7,980 nucleotides of DNA from JAWLGW01 sp964569055. Its GTDB lineage: Bacteria > Planctomycetota > J058. The DNA lies in assembly GCA_964569055.1 (NCBI GenBank), contig CAZMSZ010000351.1:1-7980 (forward strand), in the 5' to 3' direction. The position numbers and the translations under genes were made by a program. Below are positions 1-6,374 of this stretch, one piece after another (positions within the stretch are counted from its first letter, which is position 1; every line of letters starts with the position of its first letter). The notes under the pieces are model-generated. The model ran no database searches and had not been told where the DNA came from. It saw only the letters and a program-made list of their open reading frames with translations.

Positions 1-54
1 TCCGAATCCGAGTCCGAGTCCGAGTCCGAGTCCGAGTCCGAGTCCGAGTCCGAG
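1..54. repeat. Hexanucleotide tandem array (TCCGAG)n
   Basis: Nine head-to-tail six-base units: one TCCGAA followed by eight perfect TCCGAG. The array starts at the window edge, so the true copy number is unknown. It lies 90 bases beyond the ccoS stop. Read on the minus strand the unit is CTCGGA. As a six-base unit it would keep frame if translated (Ser-Glu, Pro-Ser or Arg-Val on plus; Leu-Gly, Ser-Asp or Arg-Thr on minus), but no gene can be supported here. Confidence 0.95.
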
Positions 55-143
55 TGGCTGTCGCCGCAGATCCACGCGCCCCCTTGGCGTGGCGCTGGCC
101 CGAGGTGTCGTCTCGCTCTTCGCGCTTGCGCCTCTGCGCTTCG
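55..143. other. Short non-coding stretch after the cbb3 operon
   Basis: 89 bases between the hexamer array and the ccoS stop. No gene with convincing protein features is seen on either strand. The only structure noted is a small inverted repeat, CCACGC (72-77) and GCGTGG (87-92), with a nine-base spacer. It could form a stem after ccoS but is not followed by a T-run in either direction, so intrinsic termination here is doubtful. Confidence 0.5.
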
Positions 144-317
144 TTACCGCTCCGAGTCCGCGACCTCGCGCTCCGCCGGCACGTCGTCGAACAGGACGCG
201 CACGGCGGGGGTCTCGAGGTCGTCGAACTGGCCGCTCCGGATGGCGCGCACGCACACGAGGACGGCCAGGGTCATGAAGCCCAGGGCGAGCGGCAGCACC
301 AGCGCGATCACCTCCAC
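144..317 (-). CDS. ccoS: CcoS/FixS cbb3 oxidase maturation protein
   Basis: Small membrane protein (57 residues) needed in other bacteria for insertion of haem and CuB cofactors into CcoN. One helix (about residues 3-24) is followed by the CcoS hallmark RSGQFDDLETPAVRVLFDD (27-45) and a charged tail ending EREVADSER. Two in-frame GTG starts compete. GTG 317 has a near-perfect AAGGAGGT three bases upstream and places the helix proline at residue 9, as in homologues. GTG 311 overlaps the ccoI stop as GTGA and would give a protein two residues shorter. I prefer 317 because of homologue alignment. The reading frame is open through the whole antisense-like shadow of ccoI, so the gene is easily missed or merged by ORF length alone. 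It is the last gene of the operon and ends in TAA. Confidence 0.95.
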   Translation of the reverse strand: MEVIALVLPLALGFMTLAVLVCVRAIRSGQFDDLETPAVRVLFDDVPAEREVADSER

Positions 318-2752
318 GGGACCTCCTTCGGGCGACGCAAGGAGCTCGTCACCACGCCCAGGCCGCTGAGGGGCATGATCACGGCCGCGACCAGCGGCGT
401 GATCAGGCCCGCGATCGCCAGGGCGGCGGCGACGAGGTTGTAGCCCAGCGAGATCGCGAAGTTGCGGCGCACCGTGCCCAGCGCGGCGCGGGAGAGCGCG
501 AGCAGCCCTGCCACGGGCTCGGTCCCGGGCTGAGCCAAGAACACGTCGGCCGCGGCGAGGGTCGCCTCCGAGCCGCCGTGCACCCCGATCCCGACCGTGG
601 CTGCGGCGAGCGCGGCCGCGTCGTTGACCCCGTCGCCGACCATGACCACGGGTCCCTCGGTCAGGCCCTCGCGCACCCGCGCCAGCTTGTCCTCGGGGAG
701 GAGGCCGCCGTGCACGTCCTCGGGCGGGAGGCCGAGCGCGGCGCCGATCGCCGCCACCACCTGCGGGTGGTCGCCCGAGAGGATCCCGACCCGCCAGCCC
801 GCCCGCTCGAGCGCGCGCACGGTGCGCTCGGCGGCGGGGCGGAGGGGGTCGCCGAAGCCGGCCACCGCGCGGACCTCGCCCTCCACGGCCACGAGCACCG
901 GGGTGCGCCCGAGCGCGAGCTGCCCCGCCAGGGCCTGCTCCGCCCAGGGCGCGAGGTAGGCGCCGGCGCGCCGCAGGCACGCGGGGGAGCCGACCCGCAG
1001 CTCGCGGCCGTCCGCGCGCCCGACCAGCCCGCCGCCGACCTGCTCCACCGGGCCGTCGAGGGCGGCAGGGGTCACGTGCGGCAGCGCCTCGCGGAACCCC
1101 GCCGCCAGCGGGTGCGCCGAGGCGGCCTCCAGCGCCAGCACCAGCGGCTGCGCGGCAGGGTCGCCGTCCCACGCCAACAGCGCGCTGCGCCCCTCGCTGA
1201 GCGTCCCCGTCTTGTCGAGCCAGATTCGCCCGCGCCGCTCGGCCAGGCGCTGGAGCACGTCGCCGCCCTTGATCAGGACCCCTGCCCGCGCGGCGCGCCC
1301 GAGCGCGACGCTGATCGCGAGCGGCGTGGCCAGGCCGAGCGCGCAGGGGCAGGTCACGATCAGGAGCGCCACCGCGTGCTCGACCGCGGCGGCGGAGTCG
1401 CGCGGGAGCCACACCGCCAGGGTCAGCGCGGCCAACAGCAGCACGGTCGCCGCAAACTTCCCCGCGATCCGGTCGGCGAGCTGCACGACGGGCGCCTTGC
1501 GCCGCGAGAACGCCTCGACCTGCTGCATGAGCTGGCCGACGCGCGTCTCCTCGCCCGTGCGCTCGACCGCGAGGCGCAGCACGCCCGAGAGGTTGACCGT
1601 CCCGGCGTGGACCGCGTCCCCGGGGCCGACGCGGACCGGGCGCGACTCGCCGGTGAGGAGCGCGGCGTCCACCCGGCTCTCGCCCTCGAGCACCCGCCCG
1701 TCGCTCGGGATCGGGTCGCCAGCGCGCACCAGGACGGTGTCGCCAGGCGCGAGCGCCTCGAGCGGGACCTCCACCGCCGCGCCGTCCGCCTCCACCCGCC
1801 GCGCGGAGGTGGGCGAGAGCGACTGCAGCAGCTCGGCCGCGTCGGCGGCGGCGCGCCGCTGGCGGTGCTGCAGCCAGCGCCCGATCAGCAGCAAGAACAC
1901 CAGCAGCGCCACGGTGTCGAAGTAGATCTCGCCCGCCCCGCGGATCGTGTTGAACGCCCCGTAGCCCAGCCCGACCAGGAGCGCGACCGCGATCGGCAGG
2001 TCCATGTGCGGCGTGCGCGTGCGCACCGCGGCCCACCCGCCGCGCAGGAAGGTGCGCCCGGGACCGAGCACGGCGGGGATCGTGAGCAGCAGCGCCGCCC
2101 CGCGCAGGAGCCCGGCCATCCCCCCCTCCATGTCGCTGAGCGCGCCGCCGTACAGCGCGAACGCGATCAGCATCACGTTCCCGGCCAGCGCGCCCGCCAC
2201 GGCCAGGCGCACCAGCAGCGCGCGGTCCTCCGCGCGCCGCCGGTCGCGGAGCGCGACCCCGCGGTAGGGGTGCGGCGGGTAGCCGAGCGAGTCGAGGGTG
2301 CGCGCGATCTGCGAGAGCGGGGTGGCGCTCGGGTCCCAGGTCACGGTCGCCAGCGAGCGGCCGAGGTCGAGCCGCGCCTCGCGCACCCCGCTCACCAGGC
2401 GCGGCAGCTTCTCGACCAGCCACACGCACGCGCCGCAGTGGACGCCCTCGAGGTACAGCTCGATCGTGACCAGCCCCGGGCCCGCCGGCCGGACGTAGCG
2501 CGTCGTGAACGCGGGCGCGTCGACCTCGCCGTAGCGGCGCGCCGTCACGGCGGCGGGGCGATCGCCGCCGCCCAGGCGGCGGTAGGTCGCGTCGAGGTCG
2601 TGAGCGCGCAGGACCGCGGCCACCGTGGCGCAGCCCTCGCAGCAGTAGGCGGCTTCACCAGCGGCCCCGCGCCGGGCAGGCGGGACGGGCTCGCCGCAGT
2701 GCGCGCAGGCGAGCTCCGCGGGCGAGGCGAGGAGCGCGAGCTCAGGGCTCAT
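308..2752 (-). CDS. ccoI: CcoI/FixI P1B-type copper-translocating ATPase
   Basis: Heavy-metal P-type ATPase that exports Cu across the inner membrane for the CuB centre of the cbb3 oxidase. 814 residues. The N-terminus has a Cys cluster (C16, C19, C37, C38, C41) typical of CcoI, then an HMA domain with GVHCGAC (103-109). Helices near 180-200, 214-235, 250-270 and 277-293 precede the actuator domain with TGES (367-370). Ion-site motif TCPC (467-470) is followed by the phosphorylation motif DKTGT (513-517, Asp 513), the HP motif of P1B ATPases (547-548), GDGVND (706-711) and two C-terminal helices ending near PLSGLGVVTSSLRRP. All catalytic motifs are intact. The ATG at 2752 is the only ATG start seen in this operon. 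No strong ribosome-binding site precedes it and it overlaps the SafE-like gene by 11 bases, so translation probably depends on coupling. The stop TGA overlaps ccoS. Confidence 0.97.
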   Translation of the reverse strand: MSPELALLASPAELACAHCGEPVPPARRGAAGEAAYCCEGCATVAAVLRAHDLDATYRRLGGGDRPAAVTARRYGEVDAPAFTTRYVRPAGPGLVTIELYLEGVHCGACVWLVEKLPRLVSGVREARLDLGRSLATVTWDPSATPLSQIARTLDSLGYPPHPYRGVALRDRRRAEDRALLVRLAVAGALAGNVMLIAFALYGGALSDMEGGMAGLLRGAALLLTIPAVLGPGRTFLRGGWAAVRTRTPHMDLPIAVALLVGLGYGAFNTIRGAGEIYFDTVALLVFLLLIGRWLQHRQRRAAADAAELLQSLSPTSARRVEADGAAVEVPLEALAPGDTVLVRAGDPIPSDGRVLEGESRVDAALLTGESRPVRVGPGDAVHAGTVNLSGVLRLAVERTGEETRVGQLMQQVEAFSRRKAPVVQLADRIAGKFAATVLLLAALTLAVWLPRDSAAAVEHAVALLIVTCPCALGLATPLAISVALGRAARAGVLIKGGDVLQRLAERRGRIWLDKTGTLSEGRSALLAWDGDPAAQPLVLALEAASAHPLAAGFREALPHVTPAALDGPVEQVGGGLVGRADGRELRVGSPACLRRAGAYLAPWAEQALAGQLALGRTPVLVAVEGEVRAVAGFGDPLRPAAERTVRALERAGWRVGILSGDHPQVVAAIGAALGLPPEDVHGGLLPEDKLARVREGLTEGPVVMVGDGVNDAAALAAATVGIGVHGGSEATLAAADVFLAQPGTEPVAGLLALSRAALGTVRRNFAISLGYNLVAAALAIAGLITPLVAAVIMPLSGLGVVTSSLRRPKEVPWR
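321..328 (-). promoter_or_regulatory. Ribosome-binding site of ccoS
   Basis: AAGGAGGT on the minus strand, a full anti-Shine-Dalgarno match and the strongest in the window, embedded in the last codons of ccoI. It marks ccoS as an independently translated gene and lies three bases from GTG 317 and nine from GTG 311. Confidence 0.8.
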
Positions 2753-3491
2753 GGCAGCAGGGGAGGTCCTTCTGGGCCTCGACGGTGGGCGGCGCGCCGC
2801 GGGCGGGTGTGGCGGGCGGGCGAACGGCGGCCCGCTGCACGATCAGGCCGGCGCCGAGCACGATCAGGAGCGCGCCGCTCAGCGCGGGGAGGCGGGGGCG
2901 CAGCCCGCGCAGGGCCGTCTGAAGGCCGATCCCCACCCCCAGCAGGGTGGGCGTGTTGCCCGCCCAGAACGCGGCCAGCACCGCGGCCCCGGCCGCTGGG
3001 TGCCCCGTGCCGGCCGCGGCCACCACGTGCAGCCACAGCCAACCACAGGGCAAGAACGGCGTGAGCGCGCCCAGCGCCAGCGCGCGCCGCAGCGGGCTGG
3101 CGCGCCCGGCCCGGCCGAGGAGCCGGGTCACCAGCCCTCCCAGCCCGCGCGTGCTCCCGCCGGGCAGCCGGGCCAGGTCGACCTTGCCGCGCGCGATCGC
3201 GAGCGCGCCCCACAAGACCATCAGCGCGCCGGCCGCGACCGCGACCCCGCGCTGCAGCCCGGCCTGCTGGCCGAGCACGTCGACGCCGGTGCCGAGCGCG
3301 CCCGCGACCGCCCCGATCACGAGCAACGTCAGCAGCCGCCCGAGCTGATACAGCCCATGGCCCGCCAGCCAGGCCCCGCGCCCCACCTCGCCCGCCCCCA
3401 CGTAGGCGCCCACCAGCGGGCCGCACATGCCGGCGCAGTGCAGGCTGCCGAGGAAGCTGACGGTGAAGACCCCGAGCAGCAGCGCGCTCAC
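2742..3491 (-). CDS. TauE/SafE-like (COG2836-type) membrane protein of cbb3 operons
   Basis: Polytopic membrane protein of 249 residues with about six hydrophobic segments. It has the N-terminal family motif GSLHCAGMCGP (15-25) and a mid-protein TPFLPCGWLW (144-153), which resembles the LPCG motif of DsbD/CcdA-type membrane proteins. Genes of this family often sit beside ccoG-ccoH-ccoI-ccoS, for example in Pseudomonas and Shewanella. They are annotated as sulfite exporters or urease accessory-like proteins, but a sulfite substrate is not shown by the sequence. Given the context and the conserved Cys, a role in copper or thiol handling for oxidase assembly is my inference. Start: GTG 3491 with GGTGAGG (3503-3497) five bases upstream; bases beyond lie in the gap, so an upstream start is not fully excluded. 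The C-terminus ends in DLPCCHEP, a possible metal-binding tail. The 3' end overlaps ccoI by 11 bases. Confidence 0.88.
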   Translation of the reverse strand: MSALLLGVFTVSFLGSLHCAGMCGPLVGAYVGAGEVGRGAWLAGHGLYQLGRLLTLLVIGAVAGALGTGVDVLGQQAGLQRGVAVAAGALMVLWGALAIARGKVDLARLPGGSTRGLGGLVTRLLGRAGRASPLRRALALGALTPFLPCGWLWLHVVAAAGTGHPAAGAAVLAAFWAGNTPTLLGVGIGLQTALRGLRPRLPALSGALLIVLGAGLIVQRAAVRPPATPARGAPPTVEAQKDLPCCHEP

Positions 3492-3503
3492 GCTCGCCTC
3501 ACC

Positions 3504-3603
3504 NNNNNNNNNNNNNNNNNNNNNNNNNNNNNNNNNNNNNNNNNNNNNNNNNNNNNNNNNNNNNNNNNNNNNNNNNNNNNNNNNNNNNNNNNNNNNNNNN
3601 NNN
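3504..3603. other. Assembly gap (100 N)
   Basis: Exactly 100 unknown bases separate fixH from the SafE-like gene. The round number is the usual placeholder for a gap of unknown size. What should lie here is the last part of fixH; its family normally needs only some 45-75 more bases after the last visible codon, leaving little room for another gene unless the true gap is larger than drawn. Confidence 0.95.
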
Positions 3604-4075
3604 CGAACCGCAGCTCCCAGCGCCCGGGCCGCGCCAGCGGGAGGACGGCCCGATACGCCCCGTCGCCCGCGCCGGCGAGGTCGGCGCGCACGGCCTGGGC
3701 GCGCCGCGCCTTGTGGAACGCCTCCAGCGCGACGGCGGCGCCGTCGAGCGGCGCGCCCGCGGCGTCGCGCAGCCGCGCGCGCAGCTCGCGCCGCCCGCCC
3801 TCGAGGGGGCCCGCCTCCAGCTCGAGCGACCAGCCCAGCGCCGCGTTGCGGGCCGCCTGAGCCTGCGTGGCCTCCCAGGCCAGCGCCTTCCGGTAGTAGT
3901 CGGGCTCGGCCACCATGCTCGGGTCGGCGAGCGCGTAGGCGATCAGGACCGCCTGCGTCCCGACCGCGAACAGGAGCAGGCCCACGACGATCCCGATCCA
4001 CGTGCGCGACGCGCGCGCCTCGCCGCTCGTGGAGGAGGGCCGCTGGCCGCGGAGCTGGGCGGGCTGGCGGCTCAC
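3604..4075 (-). CDS. ccoH: FixH/CcoH cbb3 oxidase assembly protein, 3' end lost in gap
   Basis: Small single-helix protein that associates with the oxidase during assembly. 157 residues are visible: a short Ser/Arg-rich cytoplasmic start, one membrane helix (about 26-49), then the FixH hallmark DYYRKALAWEATQAQ (59-73) with NAALGW, and a beta-rich extracytoplasmic domain ending in GRWELRF at the gap. Homologues continue only about 15-25 residues past this point, so most of the protein is present. Start: GTG 4075 has GAGGGAG (4087-4081) five bases upstream; the in-frame GTG at 4081 overlaps that site and is less likely. It follows the ccoG stop directly. If the gap length is the same modulo 3 as the 100 N shown, the frame would resume as VRRA and stop at 3490-3488, overlapping the next start as GTGA, which fits the style of this operon. 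Confidence 0.92.
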
Positions 4076-4077
4076 GA

Positions 4078-5526
4078 TCACTCCCTCGGCGCCAGCAGCG
4101 TGTACTCGAGCACCTGCGCCTCCTCCGCGCCCGCGCGCAGCCGCAGCACCAGCGGGCGCTTGCCGGCGCGGAACGCGCTCGGCGGCAGCTTGACGAACAC
4201 CGTCGTCGTGCGCGCCTCCCCGCCCGCGACCGTGAGCGGGAACTCCGGCGCGACCAGCGCGCCCGCCGGCAGGTCGCTCGCCTCGAGCGCGAACGTGCGC
4301 GCGGTGGGGCCGAGGTTCTCGACCTTGATCCGGAACTGGTTGTTCACCTCGCCGGTGGGGAGCACGGCGTAGGGCGCGCCGATCCCGCGCAGCGCGAACA
4401 CCTTGGTCTCGCCCCGGCGCGTGAGCCCCAGGGCGAGCAGCCCCGCGAGCAGCGCCAGCAACGCCACGTAGACCCCCACGCGCGGGCGCAGCAGGCGGCG
4501 CGGCTGGCCGGCCAGCTCCGCCTGGGAGGTGTAGCGGATCAGGCCGCGCGGCAGACCCACCCGGTCCATGATCGCGTCGCAGGCGTCGATGCACTGGGTG
4601 CAGCCGATGCACTCCATCTGCAGCCCGTCGCGGATGTCGATCCCGGTGGGGCAGGTGACCACGCAGGCCTGGCAGTCGATGCAGTCGCCGCGCGCGGCGG
4701 GCGCCGGCGCCTCGAGCGCGGCGCGCTTGGCCTTGCCCGGCTTGCCGCGCGGCTCGCCGCGGCCGGCGTCGAACCCCACGATCAGCGAGTCGCGGTCGAC
4801 GAGCACCGACTGCAGCCGACCGTAGGGGCAGGCCACCAGGCAGGTCTGCTCGCGGAACCACACGAAGTCGAGCACCATGGCAGCCGTCACGCCGCCCATC
4901 ACCAGGAACGCGGTGGGGTGCTGGAGGGGCGAGCCGGTCATCCAGCGCAGGAGCTGCTCCCAGCCCACGAAGTAGGCCAGGAACGTGTGGGCCAGGAAGG
5001 CCGAGATCAGGGCGAACGTGACGTTCTTGAGCGCCCGCCGCGGGCTGAGCCCGTCGCGGTCGAGCTTGCGCTGCTCCTGCGGGCTCCCCTCGAACAGCCG
5101 CTCCAGCGGCCGGAACAGGAACTCCATGTAGACCGTCTGCGGGCAGGCCCAGCCGCACCACACCCGGCCGAACAGGGCGGTGACCAGGAAGACCCCCACG
5201 AACAGCGTGAGGATCAGCACCATCAGCAGCGGCGTGTCGGTCGGGCGGAACGTGGTGCCGAGCAGCGTGAACTCGCGCTGCACGACGTCGAGCAAGACCA
5301 GCGGCTTGCCCCCCCATCGCAGCCAGGGGATCGCCACGAACACCGCCATCAGGAAGTAGGCCAGCGCGCGGCGCCGCGTCCAGAACCGCCCGAGCGAGAG
5401 GCGCGGGCGGATCCAGCGCCGGCGGCCGTCCTGCTCCAGGGTGGCCAGCACGCGCCCGGGGGCGCTCGGCCCCGCGCCGGGGACCAGCGGGAGCGGGCGG
5501 GGCTCCGGGCGCGCGGCGGCGTTCAC
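4078..5526 (-). CDS. ccoG: CcoG/FixG/RdxA polyferredoxin, cbb3 oxidase accessory protein
   Basis: Inner-membrane iron-sulfur protein required in cbb3 oxidase biogenesis; in studied bacteria CcoG acts as a cupric reductase supplying Cu(I) to the assembly path. From GTG 5526 it has 482 residues. About five membrane helices are visible (near 54-70, 97-118, 166-188, 205-223 and 349-370). Paired Cys motifs in the membrane part are WCGWACPQ (123-130) and CLVACPYGR (229-237). Two 4Fe-4S ferredoxin motifs follow, CIDCQACVVTCP (282-293) and CIGCTQCIDAC (306-316). The last ~110 residues form the Ig-like FixG C-terminal domain, presumably periplasmic. Start: GTG 5544 also fits the frame but lacks a ribosome-binding site, whereas GTG 5526 has GGTGGAG six bases upstream. 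The stop TGA lies three bases before the preferred fixH start. All key cysteines are present. Confidence 0.95.
   Translation of the reverse strand: MNAAARPEPRPLPLVPGAGPSAPGRVLATLEQDGRRRWIRPRLSLGRFWTRRRALAYFLMAVFVAIPWLRWGGKPLVLLDVVQREFTLLGTTFRPTDTPLLMVLILTLFVGVFLVTALFGRVWCGWACPQTVYMEFLFRPLERLFEGSPQEQRKLDRDGLSPRRALKNVTFALISAFLAHTFLAYFVGWEQLLRWMTGSPLQHPTAFLVMGGVTAAMVLDFVWFREQTCLVACPYGRLQSVLVDRDSLIVGFDAGRGEPRGKPGKAKRAALEAPAPAARGDCIDCQACVVTCPTGIDIRDGLQMECIGCTQCIDACDAIMDRVGLPRGLIRYTSQAELAGQPRRLLRPRVGVYVALLALLAGLLALGLTRRGETKVFALRGIGAPYAVLPTGEVNNQFRIKVENLGPTARTFALEASDLPAGALVAPEFPLTVAGGEARTTTVFVKLPPSAFRAGKRPLVLRLRAGAEEAQVLEYTLLAPRE
4081..4087 (-). promoter_or_regulatory. Ribosome-binding site of fixH/ccoH
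   Basis: GAGGGAG on the minus strand within the last codons of ccoG, five bases before GTG 4075. The rival GTG 4081 shares its first base with this site, which argues against its use. Confidence 0.6.
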
Positions 5527-5532
5527 GTGCGG

Positions 5533-5539
5533 CTCCACC
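5533..5539 (-). promoter_or_regulatory. Ribosome-binding site that sets the ccoG start
   Basis: GGTGGAG on the minus strand, six bases before GTG 5526. The alternative upstream GTG at 5544 has no purine-rich site in front of it, so this element favours the shorter CcoG. Confidence 0.6.
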
Positions 5540-5545
5540 CCCACG

Positions 5546-6184
5546 TCAGCTGCCCGCGCCGGCCTCGGCGACGGCGGGCGTCACGCGCTCGCCCTCGGGC
5601 GCCTTGGCGCCCGGGGGGTCGGTCCCGCGCAGGGTGAGGATGAACGCCACCAGCCGGTGCACCTCCGCGGGCGCGAGCTGGTTGCCCCAGGCGATCATGC
5701 CCTTGGCGGGGACGCCCTCCGTGATCGTGCGCGCGATGTCGGTCGGCTTGCCGCCGTGCAGCCAGTGGTCGTCAGTGAGGTTGGGCCCGATCAGGCCCTG
5801 GGCCTGCTCGCCATGGCAGGCGGCGCACTTGCCCAGGAACATGGCCTGCGCCGCGGCGACGGCCTCGGCGTCCTGGGCGAGGGCCAGCATGGTCTCGTCG
5901 GTCGCCGGCCCGCCGCCGCCGGCGCTCGCCCGCTGCGCCGCGAGCGCGCTGCGGTCGGCCGCGTACTCGTCGGCCACGCCGGGCCCCTCGCCGACGTGGT
6001 AGTAGAGCACGTACGGCACGGTGAACAGGACCGTGAGCACGAACAGCGTCGCCCACCAGCCCGGGAGCGGGTTGTCGTACTCCTGGATCCCGTCGTAGCT
6101 GTGCTCGATGACCTCGCCGCTGCTGATCGCGGCCGCGCTCACCTCGCGCGGCTCGAGCTCGCGCGCGTCCTCCTCCTCGATCAC
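5546..6184 (-). CDS. ccoP: CcoP/FixP cbb3 oxidase subunit III, mono-haem variant
   Basis: Membrane-anchored c-type cytochrome that passes electrons from soluble or membrane cytochrome c to CcoO. From GTG 6184 it is 212 residues. The FixP N-terminal signature YDGIQEYDNPLPGWW (about residues 30-44) is followed by one membrane helix (about 45-63), a charged/Ala-rich linker, a single haem c motif CAACH (120-124), the conserved PNLTDDHWLHGG stretch (134-145) and a likely axial Met at 163 (KGMIAWG). Classical CcoP is roughly 290-310 residues with two CXXCH sites; here there is only one and the gene is about 90 residues short. Start choice: GTG overlaps the ccoQ stop as GTGA and has GGAGG (6195-6191) six bases upstream. 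An ATG at 6244 would extend it, but the added residues are an Arg/Gly/Ala shadow of the ccoQ coding region. The stop lies 19 bases upstream of the preferred ccoG start. Confidence 0.94.
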   Translation of the reverse strand: MIEEEDARELEPREVSAAAISSGEVIEHSYDGIQEYDNPLPGWWATLFVLTVLFTVPYVLYYHVGEGPGVADEYAADRSALAAQRASAGGGGPATDETMLALAQDAEAVAAAQAMFLGKCAACHGEQAQGLIGPNLTDDHWLHGGKPTDIARTITEGVPAKGMIAWGNQLAPAEVHRLVAFILTLRGTDPPGAKAPEGERVTPAVAEAGAGS

Positions 6185-6372
6185 GCCGACCCTCCCCCGG
6201 CGCCGGGCGCCTCGTCGAGCGGCAGGCGCGCCGCCCGCTCCCACAGCTCGACCTCTCGGCGCTGGCGCACGATGCGCAGCACGACCCCCGCGAAGGCCGC
6301 GAGGAACAGGACCAGGGCGACCTGCGGATAGGTCGCGAGGTCGACGTGGCTGATCACGTCCTGCAGGCTCAC
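6181..6372 (-). CDS. ccoQ: CcoQ/FixQ-like small cbb3 oxidase subunit
   Basis: A 63-residue protein with one membrane helix (about residues 17-35) followed by a basic RIVRQRR stretch and an acidic/Gly-rich tail. This is the usual layout of CcoQ/FixQ, which stabilises the interaction of CcoP with the CcoN-CcoO core. Sequence conservation in CcoQ is low, so the call rests on size, topology and position between ccoO and ccoP. The start is GTG at 6372, two bases after the ccoNO stop. It is preceded by a purine-rich AGAGGAAG (6385-6378), five bases upstream, that overlaps the end of ccoNO. The stop TGA overlaps the GTG start of ccoP. The gene lies in one frame that is open far upstream through ccoNO, so its start must be set from the ribosome-binding site and the preceding stop. 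Confidence 0.85.
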   Translation of the reverse strand: MSLQDVISHVDLATYPQVALVLFLAAFAGVVLRIVRQRREVELWERAARLPLDEAPGAGGGSA

Positions 6373-6374
6373 GG

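Noticed and set aside
72..92. Possible intrinsic terminator after ccoS (CCACGC / GCGTGG)
   Set aside because: The stem is only six base pairs with a nine-base loop and no T-run follows on either strand; such inverted repeats are common by chance at this GC content.
144..2429. Minus-strand 761-codon open frame overlapping ccoI
   Set aside because: Only its last 57 codons (ccoS) are real; the upstream part is an Arg/Ala/Gly-rich out-of-frame shadow of ccoI.
578..3064. Long plus-strand open frame (828 codons) opposite ccoI
   Set aside because: It is antisense to a P1B ATPase with all motifs intact. Its translation is dominated by Arg/Ala/Gly/Gln/His without domains; long antisense frames are expected when third codon positions are almost all G or C.
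3427..5637. Long plus-strand open frame opposite fixH, ccoG and the end of ccoP
   Set aside because: It crosses the N gap, is antisense to recognised genes and has low-complexity Arg/Ala/Gln/His composition with no family features.
6185..6244. ATG-started N-terminal extension of CcoP
   Set aside because: The added 20 residues are Arg/Gly/Ala-rich and overlap ccoQ coding sequence, while GTG 6184 has a good ribosome-binding site and a coupled GTGA junction.
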